From NCBI GenBank assembly GCA_052031065.1, contig JBPEXY010000166.1, forward strand, positions 1 through 64,000: a stretch of DNA of 64,000 nt. The letters run 5' to 3'. Positions 50,843 to 59,810 of this stretch are shown one piece after another. Made by a program: the position numbers and the translations under genes. Within the stretch, counting starts at the first letter, position 1. Each line of letters starts with the position of its first letter. The notes beneath the pieces were generated by a model. It worked only from the letters and a program-made list of their open reading frames with translations. It did not search any database and was not told where the DNA came from. The stretch is from JBPEXY01 sp052031065 (lineage in GTDB: Bacteria; Pseudomonadota; Gammaproteobacteria; Immundisolibacterales; Immundisolibacteraceae).

Positions 50843-52006
50843 CTAGTGGACGCGCACGCAGTAACCACGTGGTTTGGCTGGTTCCAGAAAGGGGCCCAAA
50901 GCGAGCGCCTCTATCTGCGCCTCATTGAGCATACTGTACTCAAACAGCCCGACACCGTTGCCCCGCCGCGAAAAGGCTCTCCCACGGGCAATAAAATCGG
51001 CCACGGTTGCTGCCGGTAATACCTCCACCTTACGGGTCGCCTTGCGCATGGTGCTGTAGGAGAAATTACCCACCAGCAACATCAGCCGATGAGGATTCGA
51101 CAGCTGCGCACGGATGTCGCTGATCACCTCGATATCCTCATCACTGACGGTCAGGTACTGCATCTGAAAAATCAGGTCAATGTGGTTGTTATTGAGCCAA
51201 CCTGCGGCATCCACCCCCTGCAACTGCAACTCTTCAACCTCCAGGTGCGTATCGATGCTGATCGGCACTTCGGGTCGATGCACCCTGATAGCCCCAACAA
51301 CCTCCTGAATCATCAACGTCACTGCGCGTCGGTTCCACTGCAGTAACCGTTCGTAGGCAGCGCTGTTAACCTGCCGGGCCAGCAGGTCAACGGACAGCGA
51401 ATGGCCCGTGCGCTGCAGATAATCCTGTTGGCACAGATCGGCACGGCAGACGCCACCCGCACGAACATAATCCAGGTTGAACCCATCGACCGGGTAGCGC
51501 TCTGCCACTTCGCCCACCAGGTCAGCGATAAACCGGCGAAAATCCTCGCGGTGGACATTAAAGAAGTTAGTCGGCGTTCCGTCGTCGTGGTAGACCGGCA
51601 TAAAGTCCGCCTGCCGTTTACTCAGCGTAAACCAGGGGTGTACCTCCAGACCGTTAGCGTGGGCCTGTTCAATCAGGTAGGCCAGCGGGTCAAAATCAGC
51701 CACCACCCCTTTTTTCAGCCACTTCATCTCTTTTTCAGCAAACTGGCTGGGCCAGCCGCTGCCACGCCCTTTCCAGACCGCCGGCACCAGCACATTAAAC
51801 CCGGCTCGTCTGGCCTGACGGATCAGCCGATCCGCCCCCTTTCTGGTGATCCAGCTGAAGCCACCGGCAAACAGGTAGCGATTCTCAGTTAACCCTTCCG
51901 CTACCGGACCATCGCAGTCCTGGCTGCGAGCTCCACCGCAAGCCAACAGCAACAGCGCCCCGGCAAAAAAACAGCGCCGTGCGAAGGTTACGCCAGGTCG
52001 GGTCAC
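50843..52006 (-). CDS. GHL10-like (family 10 glycoside hydrolase-like) lipoprotein
   Basis: A 387-residue exported protein with a hydrophobic N-terminus ending in a lipobox-like LLLAC. A DUF187/GHL10 (beta/alpha)8 domain follows with GFNVLVPAVWKGRGS, GLEVHPWFTLS and YPVDGFNLDYVRAGG, where the Asp is family-typical. The C-terminal part contains MQYLTVSDEDIEVI. It probably cleaves or remodels the matrix polysaccharide at the cell surface, an inference from family and position. Its start overlaps the stop of the Wzy-like gene by four bases. Confidence 0.84.
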   Translation of the reverse strand: MTRPGVTFARRCFFAGALLLLACGGARSQDCDGPVAEGLTENRYLFAGGFSWITRKGADRLIRQARRAGFNVLVPAVWKGRGSGWPSQFAEKEMKWLKKGVVADFDPLAYLIEQAHANGLEVHPWFTLSKRQADFMPVYHDDGTPTNFFNVHREDFRRFIADLVGEVAERYPVDGFNLDYVRAGGVCRADLCQQDYLQRTGHSLSVDLLARQVNSAAYERLLQWNRRAVTLMIQEVVGAIRVHRPEVPISIDTHLEVEELQLQGVDAAGWLNNNHIDLIFQMQYLTVSDEDIEVISDIRAQLSNPHRLMLLVGNFSYSTMRKATRKVEVLPAATVADFIARGRAFSRRGNGVGLFEYSMLNEAQIEALALGPFLEPAKPRGYCVRVH

Positions 52007-53301
52007 CCGATTGGCCCCGCACTGAGCATTGGTTTTCGCGAACGCGCTCGCATACGCTGTTGAGCCAGCCCATAGCGCCGGTAGTAGACCGGTGCCTGAT
52101 CCAGGTAGATCAACACCATGAACAGGATCTGCGCCAGCCCAAACCGGCTAACGTAACTGTTACTGACCAGATTCATCACCAACACCGCGAGAAAAAAACC
52201 TCTGAATACCGCCCGTTCCAGGCCCACCAGGCGGCCAATCTGATTCCAGACCGCGCTATACAGCAGGATTAACAACAACAGACCGATGATGCCGTAATCG
52301 ATGAGCACGTGGAGATAGTCGTTGTGGCTGTCAAACTGCACTTCATTACTTTGCAGGGCGCCCCAGTGGGAGTCGGACTCTACAAAATGGCCCCCCAGCC
52401 CCTTTCCAACCAGCTGGCGATCCAGGGGCGTCTCGGCGAAATCAGTCAGCTTGTCACCCCAGATCAGCAATCGGCCGGATCCGGCCTTTTCGATACTGTC
52501 GCGGCCTTCTACGGCGTCAATTACATCCATGAACACCAACCGGATCATCTCGGTCTGGGTTGAAGCCATCAGCCCACCGGCAACAACCAGTAACAGCAGA
52601 TAGCGCTTTCCCAGACTCCAGCAGACGATTGGAAAAAAGATCAGCAATCCGAGATAAACCGTACGCACATGCGAATGGAACATACAGTAGAACGCACCCA
52701 GCCAGAGCAGCATCAGGTAGAGCCAGAACACCCTGCTGATACCGACCCGACCGCCCGCCGGGCTCGAGGCGACCGCATAGAGCAGCACCGTCAGCATCAA
52801 CACCAGGCCCATGCTGTGACCCATCGGATGGATCTGGCTGTAGACCCCCGAAAAGCGCTCCACGCCACTGAAAAAATCGACATCAACATTGCCCTGCCGG
52901 TGTCGAATCAGCCAGGCACTGGCAAACACCGGCGGCGCGAAACCAACCAGCATCGTCTGCAGTGCGCGCACAAACAGGCGTTTGCTGCTGATTAACCGGC
53001 GAAAGATCAGATAGCTGACCAGTGGCGCGAGCAGCTTGATAAATCCGTCGGCAGACGCATTGGGGGAAAAAAATAGTGCTACCAGCACGCCCCAGCCAAC
53101 ATAGAGCAGCAGCAACTTCTCGATCCTGCTCAACTGCAGGGCGTTACTCTTGCCAAGCACCATTAAACCCAGCAGTAACAAAGGCGCAAAGTAGAGACCA
53201 TTAAACAGCGCAAAGCCGCCGAGGCCGGCAACCGAAATATCTGTTTCAATGAACAGCACCGGTCGTAGAAAATAGAGCAACTGTGCCAGCAACGTTTCCA
53301 T
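52003..53301 (-). CDS. O-antigen ligase/polymerase family membrane protein (Wzy-like)
   Basis: A 432-residue protein with about eleven TM helices. A large periplasmic loop before the C-terminal helices contains GRLLIWGDKLTDFAETPLDR and SHNDYLHVLIDYGIIGLLLL, the Wzy_C/O-antigen ligase signature. In this cluster it is best read as the repeat-unit polymerase, although ligase activity cannot be excluded. I start at ATG 53301 (METLLAQLLYFL). A longer reading to 53394 overlaps the flippase gene by 53 bases and remains possible. Confidence 0.84.
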   Translation of the reverse strand: METLLAQLLYFLRPVLFIETDISVAGLGGFALFNGLYFAPLLLLGLMVLGKSNALQLSRIEKLLLLYVGWGVLVALFFSPNASADGFIKLLAPLVSYLIFRRLISSKRLFVRALQTMLVGFAPPVFASAWLIRHRQGNVDVDFFSGVERFSGVYSQIHPMGHSMGLVLMLTVLLYAVASSPAGGRVGISRVFWLYLMLLWLGAFYCMFHSHVRTVYLGLLIFFPIVCWSLGKRYLLLLVVAGGLMASTQTEMIRLVFMDVIDAVEGRDSIEKAGSGRLLIWGDKLTDFAETPLDRQLVGKGLGGHFVESDSHWGALQSNEVQFDSHNDYLHVLIDYGIIGLLLLILLYSAVWNQIGRLVGLERAVFRGFFLAVLVMNLVSNSYVSRFGLAQILFMVLIYLDQAPVYYRRYGLAQQRMRARSRKPMLSAGPIG

Positions 53302-53341
53302 TACACCGGCTTCCCGAAATTCTGCCGAGAGGCTGCGAACA

Positions 53342-54655
53342 TCAGCTTCTGCACCGGCGAATGCCAACAGCAGCACCATAGGGCAGAGGCGCACAGATTT
53401 GCCCAGCCAGCTGGGTCAACATAAAACCGAGCAGGAAAGTCAACGCACTCACCTGAACCAGTGCGACCACACCCCAGTGACGTAGCGCCAGATAGCCCAG
53501 CACCAGGTGAAGAAGTGTGGTTAGCAGGCTGATCCAGCCCAATATTGCTGTACGGCGGGCGTGCATCACCTGCACATCTGCCACCTTCATCGCCAGAAAC
53601 GCCTGACCAATCACCGCCCAGTAAAGTAGCTGCGGGCTGTCGGGATAATCGCTACCCAGCATCAGCCGGCAGATCGGCTCAGCGGCGACAGCCACAGCGC
53701 AGGCAAGCGCTGCCACAATCAACCACAACAACAGGAACAGTCGCGTCAACTGCAATAGCGACGCTGGGTCGTGATCCGCCAGCGCGCGGAGCATCCGTGG
53801 TTCCCAGGCGGTCCTGAATATCCGTCCGAGGGTGAACAACACCAGACTAATCTGAAACGCCGCCGCGTAAGAACCTATCAGCGCCCCTCCCGCGAAGGCA
53901 CTTAACAGCAGCCGATCAATACCGGTCCGCGACCAGGCTGACAAGCCATGGGGGATCAGCGGTAAACCGAATTTAAGAATCGAATGCAGGTGAACGCCAG
54001 TGAACGGCCAGATATGTAACCGTCGCTCTCTGCTCATCAGAACCAGACTGAGCAGCGCAAACAAAACACTGGCAACCGCGATTCCCCCTGCCCGTCCCTG
54101 CCACGACAGTTGCAGGGGCAACACCAGGTATAAAGACAGCCCCATATTCAATGCAGTCTGTGCAACCCGATAACCACCGTAGTGCAACGGCCGCTGCTCA
54201 ACCTGCCAAAGCGTCAGACGAGCAACATTGATCGCCTCAGCCAGTGCCGCAACAACCGCCAACGCCACCCACGACGATGGTATCAGCAGCCATCGCTGCA
54301 GTTCGGGCAGACACAGCAACAGCGCCACCACAGCCAGGGAAAACAGGGTAGACAGCACGATCAGCGTGCCCAGAAAACGGGCGAATTCGTCCCCCGGGTA
54401 GCGAAAATAGAACACCTTGATCGCGCCGGAAACTCCCAGGCTCACCACCACCAGCGAGACCGCATGCAGGGTCTCGAACATCGCCACGTGGCCAAACTCT
54501 GCGGGATTGAGGACACGGGCCATCACCGGCAGAAGCAGGAACGGCATCATCTTGTTAATCAGCTCAGTCAGGCCGTAACAGAGGAAATCGTTACGAAAAG
54601 ACGAGCGTCTGCCGGAACTGCTCACCGGTGACCCGCTATTTACCAACAACTCCAC
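53342..54655 (-). CDS. polysaccharide flippase, Wzx type
   Basis: A 437-residue MOP-superfamily protein with about twelve TM helices. It opens FLCYGLTELINKMMPFLLLP and continues with VMARVLNPAEFGHVAMFETL, the typical Wzx N-terminus. The later block FGLPLIPHGLSAWSRTGIDR marks the second half. It moves lipid-linked repeat units to the periplasmic face. It is the first gene of the minus-strand block, divergent from the dehydrogenase at 54917. Confidence 0.87.
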   Translation of the reverse strand: MELLVNSGSPVSSSGRRSSFRNDFLCYGLTELINKMMPFLLLPVMARVLNPAEFGHVAMFETLHAVSLVVVSLGVSGAIKVFYFRYPGDEFARFLGTLIVLSTLFSLAVVALLLCLPELQRWLLIPSSWVALAVVAALAEAINVARLTLWQVEQRPLHYGGYRVAQTALNMGLSLYLVLPLQLSWQGRAGGIAVASVLFALLSLVLMSRERRLHIWPFTGVHLHSILKFGLPLIPHGLSAWSRTGIDRLLLSAFAGGALIGSYAAAFQISLVLFTLGRIFRTAWEPRMLRALADHDPASLLQLTRLFLLLWLIVAALACAVAVAAEPICRLMLGSDYPDSPQLLYWAVIGQAFLAMKVADVQVMHARRTAILGWISLLTTLLHLVLGYLALRHWGVVALVQVSALTFLLGFMLTQLAGQICAPLPYGAAVGIRRCRS

Positions 54656-54679
54656 CTACAACTGCCTGATAGTCACAGA

Positions 54680-54715
54680 AAACCGAACCGGCAAACTCTA
54701 AACCGAACCGGCAAA
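54680..54715. repeat. 16-bp direct repeat in the divergent promoter region
   Basis: AAACCGAACCGGCAAA occurs at 54680-54695 and again at 54700-54715, a 20-base period or about two helical turns. It lies 25-60 bases upstream of the flippase ATG, in the only divergent promoter region of the cluster. It could be a regulator site or a small duplication. Confidence 0.6.
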
Positions 54716-54916
54716 TCCTTGACGCGCCCCGACACCGATTCACGCTGCGCGGAAAACCGCAGAATACTAATCACCATTGATTGCGAATTGATGACAGCGG
54801 TCCGGCATACACCGAAATAGTATTGGCATTCAGCGTCTTCACATTGTCATCGTTTTGAAGCAACTGAACCTTAAGATCGTCGCGGATTTAATTTCGGCAG
54901 GTACAGATCTCCCACG

Positions 54917-57079
54917 ATGAAACAGGTTGTCCAGAACTACAGATCCGGCGAGTTAAAAGTCGACGAAGTCCCTCCGCCAGTACCTAAACCAGGCTGGGTC
55001 CAGGTTGCCAACCACTGCTCGCTGATCAGCGCCGGTACTGAACGCAGCACCGTTACCATGGCCAAAAAGAGCCTCGCAGGGAAGGCCCAGGCTCGCCCGG
55101 ACCTGGTACGTAAAGTGGTCAGTCAGGTACAGAAAGAAGGGCTTGTCGATACCGCGCGCATGGTCATGGGCAGGCTCGATACTCGCGCCGCTCTGGGCTA
55201 CAGCTGCGCCGGGGTGGTCGTTGATGTCGGCGCTGCAGACTGTGGTTTTGCGGTTGGCGACCGGGTCGCCTGCGCTGGTCAGAACTACGCCTCACACGCC
55301 GAACTGGTCAACATACCGAAAAACCTCTGCGTGAAAATTCCCGATACGGTGTCGATGGAAGACGCCGCATACGTCGCCCTGGGGTCCATCGCTCTTCAGG
55401 GTGTGCGTCAGGCAGACCCCAAGCTTGGCGAGATAGTGGCGGTGGTCGGCCTCGGGCTTCTCGGCCAACTGGTGGTGCAACTGCTGAAAGCCAACGGTTG
55501 CACCGTTATTGCCACCGACCTGGAGCCCGGCAAACTGGAACTGGCCACCGCTCTAGGGGCCGATCATGCAGTGACAGGCAGCAACTTCACCCGAACCTGC
55601 GAGGCCGCAACCTCTGGCTATGGTGTCGATGCTGTGATCCTGACTGCCAGCAGCAAAAGCAGCGAGCCGGTCACCATGGCCGGCGAGGTGTGTCGGCGCA
55701 AGGGCCGGGTGGTCGTGGTGGGGGCCACCGGCATGGACATCCCGCGGGAGGATTATTACGCCAAAGAGCTGGAGTTGAGACTCTCTACCTCGTATGGGCC
55801 GGGCCGTTATGATCCTGATTACGAGGAGGGCGGCCACGATTACCCCTATGGCTATGTACGCTGGAGCGAGCAGCGCAATATGGCCGCGTTTCTAGACCTG
55901 GTGGCAGCCACCTCAGTCAACCTGAAACCACTTACCACTCACCGCTTCGATATCAGTGAAGCTGAACAGGCCTACGAGCTGATCACCAGTAACTCGGAGC
56001 CTTTCATCGGCATTTGTCTGCAGTATGCCGACGAGGGCGTAAGCCCTGCCAGAACCAACCGGGTAGTCATCAGCCAGAACGTCAAGCCAGTGGCCGCAGT
56101 GGAGCTGGGCATTATCGGCGCCGGGAACCACATCCGCGATATGGTGCTGCCTCGGCTAAAACAACATCCGTCGGTCAATTTGCGCGCTGTCTGCAGCCAG
56201 ACCGGCATCAGCGCCAGAACCACCGCCGAGCGTCACGGCGCAAACAGCTGCTACACCGACTATCGCGAACTGCTGGCGGACACCTCCATCAACACCGTGG
56301 TGATCGGTACCCGGCACGACAGCCACGCCGAGATCGTTATCGCATCGCTGCAGGCCGGCAAACATGTGCTGGTAGAAAAACCGCTCTGTCTTAGCCATGA
56401 GCAGTTGCAGCAGATCGATGCCGCCTTCGCCAGCGCCAACCACCACCAGCATACGGTGTTGCAGATCGGATTTAACCGGCGCTATTCAAGCCATACCCAG
56501 TTTATTCGCCAGCAGTTCCTCAACCGCAGCGACCCACTGATGATGCTCTACCGGGTCAACGCTGGCGCAGTACCCGCTGATCACTGGATTCAGGACCCCA
56601 CTGTGGGTGGCGGACGAATCATTGGCGAGGCATGCCATTTCATCGACTACATGGTCGCCGTCAGCCAGAGCCTGCCAACCGCCATTCATTGTCAGGCAAT
56701 TGGACAGCACAGCAGCCGGGTCACCAATGACAAGGCGATCCTTAACATCCATTTCGAAGATGGCTCCATCGGCACCGTGTTCTACGCCGCAGACGGCGAC
56801 AAGAGTCTCGCCAAGGAGCGCTTCGAGGCCTTTGCCGACGGCCGCTCCGTGGTGCTCGAAGATTTCGTCACCACCACCGCCGGCTACCGGGGTAAATGTG
56901 CAAAACACACTTCCCGTAAACGCGACAAGGGCTTTGCTGGTGAAGTGGAAAATTTCGTCGACAGCATTCGTCGGGGAGACGATCCGCAACCGGCCTATGA
57001 GCAGGCCCGCGCCGTCACCCTGACCACCCTGAAGGCGGTGGAAAGCCTGCGCCAGGGATTACCGCTGCCGCTAGACTGA
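54917..57079 (+). CDS. bi-domain oxidoreductase: zinc-type alcohol dehydrogenase plus Gfo/Idh/MocA
   Basis: A 720-residue fusion. Residues about 1-375 form a medium-chain dehydrogenase-like domain (GYSCAGVVVDVGAADCGFAV, NAD loop VAVVGLGLLGQLVVQLLKAN). Residues about 390-720 form a Gfo/Idh/MocA domain (LGIIGAGNHIRDMVLPRLKQ, KHVLVEKPLCLSHEQL, GGRIIGEACHFIDYM with the catalytic His region). Such fusions occur in polysaccharide clusters next to heparinase-family genes. A sugar oxidation/reduction step for an activated sugar is likely, substrate unknown. It is 17 bases before the heparinase-like gene. Confidence 0.92.
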   Translation: MKQVVQNYRSGELKVDEVPPPVPKPGWVQVANHCSLISAGTERSTVTMAKKSLAGKAQARPDLVRKVVSQVQKEGLVDTARMVMGRLDTRAALGYSCAGVVVDVGAADCGFAVGDRVACAGQNYASHAELVNIPKNLCVKIPDTVSMEDAAYVALGSIALQGVRQADPKLGEIVAVVGLGLLGQLVVQLLKANGCTVIATDLEPGKLELATALGADHAVTGSNFTRTCEAATSGYGVDAVILTASSKSSEPVTMAGEVCRRKGRVVVVGATGMDIPREDYYAKELELRLSTSYGPGRYDPDYEEGGHDYPYGYVRWSEQRNMAAFLDLVAATSVNLKPLTTHRFDISEAEQAYELITSNSEPFIGICLQYADEGVSPARTNRVVISQNVKPVAAVELGIIGAGNHIRDMVLPRLKQHPSVNLRAVCSQTGISARTTAERHGANSCYTDYRELLADTSINTVVIGTRHDSHAEIVIASLQAGKHVLVEKPLCLSHEQLQQIDAAFASANHHQHTVLQIGFNRRYSSHTQFIRQQFLNRSDPLMMLYRVNAGAVPADHWIQDPTVGGGRIIGEACHFIDYMVAVSQSLPTAIHCQAIGQHSSRVTNDKAILNIHFEDGSIGTVFYAADGDKSLAKERFEAFADGRSVVLEDFVTTTAGYRGKCAKHTSRKRDKGFAGEVENFVDSIRRGDDPQPAYEQARAVTLTTLKAVESLRQGLPLPLD

Positions 57080-57096
57080 GCACCTCCGGCACTGGC

Positions 57097-59076
57097 GTGA
57101 AACGACTCCTCTGGTATTGGCATCGGCTGTCAAAAATGTCAGCCGGTGAACTGCTGCACCGGCTGACCGAACAGGCCGGCCTGCGCCATCTGCAACGCGA
57201 TGCGCTGCGTTTGCGACGGCAGCGTTACGATCACCAGCAGTACCGCTTCTGCACCAGTCTGCAGCCGCTGCTTCCAGCTCTACCACTGGCCAGCCCCAGC
57301 GTTGAGGCCGACCAGCTACTGACCGGCAACTGGCCGGCACTGGGGTATCCCTGGCAGTTCATCGACTCACCGAGACTCTGGCTGCAGGCGCCGGATAGTG
57401 ACCGCGAATGGCCAAACCAGGCGTTCCAGAAGATCAACTACCGCGAAGACAATCCCTTTGGCGATGCCCGTGTGGCCTGGGAACCGGCGAGGCTACAGCA
57501 GCTGTTTGCCATCGCCCGCGAAGCCCAGCGACAGCCCGCACCCGTACAGGGTCGACTCCTGCAGTTGTTCGCTGACACTTTTGACTCCTGGATTAGCCAG
57601 AACCCACCCTACCAGGGCGTCCATTACGTCTCGGCAATGGAATGCGCGCTACGGCTGATCGCGGTTTGTCACGCCTTTGATCTACTGCGTGGCCTGGCCG
57701 GGGGCCACCGGCAATCGATACAGCAACTACCAGGAATGGTTCATGCCCACGCCAGGCTGATCAGCCAACGACTGTCACTCTATAGCTCCGCCGGTAACCA
57801 CACGATTGCCGAAGCCGCCGGGCTGGTTTATGCAGGCACCCTGTTCCCGGAGTTTGACGAATCGAAAAGCTGGCTGAAAGTCGGCACCGAGCTGATCAGC
57901 CGGGAGGCGGACCGGCAGATTCTCGCCGACGGGGGCGGTATCGAACAGGCCTTCTGGTACCACCTGTTCGTGGTCGATCTCTGCGGACTCTGCCGGCTGC
58001 TGCTGGATCACTACGACTTTAAGGTACCGGGAAGCCTGTCTTCCGCGACCGACCGAGGTGTAGCGTTTCTCAACCAGATTGCCACCAGCGCAAAGACAGT
58101 GCCGAGAACCGGCGATGCGGACGACGGTCACGCCCTGAGTGCGGATCTGATGCTGAGCTGGCAACCCGACAGAGCGGGTGATTCACACAGGTGTGACCAC
58201 AGACTTTCCCTCAACATTTTTTCAGAAAGTGGCTATAGCCTGATCAAACTGCACCAGCAGTCCAGCGGGTCAGCTGACAACACCGTGAAAGTGCTTTTCG
58301 ACCATGGTCCGCTGGGAATGCCGCCCAACGCCGGTCACGGCCATGCGGACGCGCTGTCGGTACAACTGTCGATTGGCGGCAGTGCGCTGCTGATCGACCC
58401 CGGAACCGGTAGCTATAACAGCGGCCATAGCGGACTGCCACCCACTGGCAACGAACTCTCCTGGCGCCACTATTTCCGCAGTACGGCGGCCCACAACACC
58501 GTCAACATTGGCGGTGAAGACCAGACCCGGCAACTGGGTAATTTTCTCTGGTCACAAAACTTTAACGCTCAGTTGGTAGAACAGCACCGTGATCAGCAGC
58601 AGATCGCCCTGCTCGCCTGTCACGATGGATACCAGCGCCATGGTGTGCGCCATTGGCGCGGCATCTGCCTGACCATTGCCGGCCAACTGCTGATCTGGGA
58701 CCAGCTGCAAGGTTCACTGGCAGGCCCGGCCAGGCTGCACTGGCATCTTGGCGGCAGGGTAGAACAGACCTCTGCAGGATGGCGGCTGGAAGCAAATGGA
58801 TTTGGCCTGGAGATTCGTGCCACTGGCGGCGAAGCCCGGCTTTATAGCGCCAATGCAACCTCGCCACTTGGCTGGCGCTCACCAGGTTACGGAGAACTGC
58901 AGGCGGGCCAGACGCTGATTGTGGAGCAGGCAGACACAGACACCCCCGAGTGGATTACCGAAACAAGCTGCTTTGGACCCGAAGCCGTCCCCGACAGGCA
59001 GATACCCTTCGATTACAGCGGATGGATCAGAACATGGAAACAGACAATTTCAACATTCAGCGCACCACCCTGCTAG
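57097..59076 (+). CDS. heparinase II/III family protein
   Basis: A 659-residue protein with an N-terminal (alpha/alpha) toroid (MKRLLWYWHRLSKMSAGELL; NHTIAEAAGLVYAGTLFPE with the Asn-His) and a C-terminal beta-sandwich (GHGHADALSVQLSIGGSALL, IDPGTGSYNSGH) as in Hepar_II_III lyases. It carries no obvious signal peptide, so it may act in the cytoplasm or on lipid-linked intermediates. Its role could be editing or degrading the uronic-acid-containing polymer. Its 3' end overlaps the next gene by 43 bases. Confidence 0.9.
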   Translation: MKRLLWYWHRLSKMSAGELLHRLTEQAGLRHLQRDALRLRRQRYDHQQYRFCTSLQPLLPALPLASPSVEADQLLTGNWPALGYPWQFIDSPRLWLQAPDSDREWPNQAFQKINYREDNPFGDARVAWEPARLQQLFAIAREAQRQPAPVQGRLLQLFADTFDSWISQNPPYQGVHYVSAMECALRLIAVCHAFDLLRGLAGGHRQSIQQLPGMVHAHARLISQRLSLYSSAGNHTIAEAAGLVYAGTLFPEFDESKSWLKVGTELISREADRQILADGGGIEQAFWYHLFVVDLCGLCRLLLDHYDFKVPGSLSSATDRGVAFLNQIATSAKTVPRTGDADDGHALSADLMLSWQPDRAGDSHRCDHRLSLNIFSESGYSLIKLHQQSSGSADNTVKVLFDHGPLGMPPNAGHGHADALSVQLSIGGSALLIDPGTGSYNSGHSGLPPTGNELSWRHYFRSTAAHNTVNIGGEDQTRQLGNFLWSQNFNAQLVEQHRDQQQIALLACHDGYQRHGVRHWRGICLTIAGQLLIWDQLQGSLAGPARLHWHLGGRVEQTSAGWRLEANGFGLEIRATGGEARLYSANATSPLGWRSPGYGELQAGQTLIVEQADTDTPEWITETSCFGPEAVPDRQIPFDYSGWIRTWKQTISTFSAPPC

Positions 59077-59795
59077 GGACGCCGGTCGACCTGGTGAACA
59101 TGGACAGCGCCCTGCAATGGGTGGCACGCCAGGTCACGGAAGGTACCTACGCGAGGACGGTTCTGGCAGTCAACCCTGAGAAGGTCATCAAGGCTCAGGA
59201 GGACAGCGAGCTGCAGGAAGCACTGGTCCATGCCGGTCTGTTGATACCCGACGGCATCGGCGTCGTTGTTGGCCTGCGGCGCAGCAGAAAAAGGAACGAC
59301 CAGCCCGTCAACCGGGTAGCGGGTGCGGACCTGATGGTCGAAATCTGCGCCCAGGCTGCCCGTCTGGGTCACCGCATCTTTCTCTACGGCGCTCATCCGG
59401 ACGTCAACAGCCAGGCTGCCAGCGTACTTCGCCACCGCTTTCCCACGCTGCAGATTGCCGGTGCCGTGCACGGCTATCTCGATGAAGATCAACAATCCGG
59501 GCTGGTCGAACAGATTAACCGCAGCAATGCCGATATCCTCTTTGTTGCGTTGGGCAGCCCAAAGCAGGAACAGTGGATGAGAGAACACTGTCCGGCACTG
59601 AACGTGAAGGTGTGCCAGGGCATCGGCGGCACCCTCGACGTCCTCGCCGGTCGGGTGCCAAGGGCACCGGCGTTGTTCATAGCGCTCCATCTGGAATGGC
59701 TTTACCGGCTGCTTCGACAGCCCCGCCGGCTCTTTCGCCAGACCGCATTACCCCGTTTTGCATTTCAGCTGCTGATCCATCGTAGCGCCTGCTGA
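59034..59795 (+). CDS. WecG/TagA/CpsF family glycosyltransferase
   Basis: A 253-residue protein with the family signature: LAVNPEKVIKAQED, LIPDGIGVVVGLRRSR, DLMVEICAQAARLGHRIFLY, ILFVALGSPKQEQWM, VCQGIGGTLDVLAGRVPRAP. These enzymes add ManNAc/ManNAcA or related sugars to lipid-linked GlcNAc early in glycan assembly. It therefore probably works right after the WecA-like enzyme at 61491. The start could be 59034 or 59022; both lie inside the heparinase-like gene's last codons. Confidence 0.93.
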   Translation: METDNFNIQRTTLLGTPVDLVNMDSALQWVARQVTEGTYARTVLAVNPEKVIKAQEDSELQEALVHAGLLIPDGIGVVVGLRRSRKRNDQPVNRVAGADLMVEICAQAARLGHRIFLYGAHPDVNSQAASVLRHRFPTLQIAGAVHGYLDEDQQSGLVEQINRSNADILFVALGSPKQEQWMREHCPALNVKVCQGIGGTLDVLAGRVPRAPALFIALHLEWLYRLLRQPRRLFRQTALPRFAFQLLIHRSAC

Positions 59796-59810
59796 CCGAC
59801 CCTTACGCAA

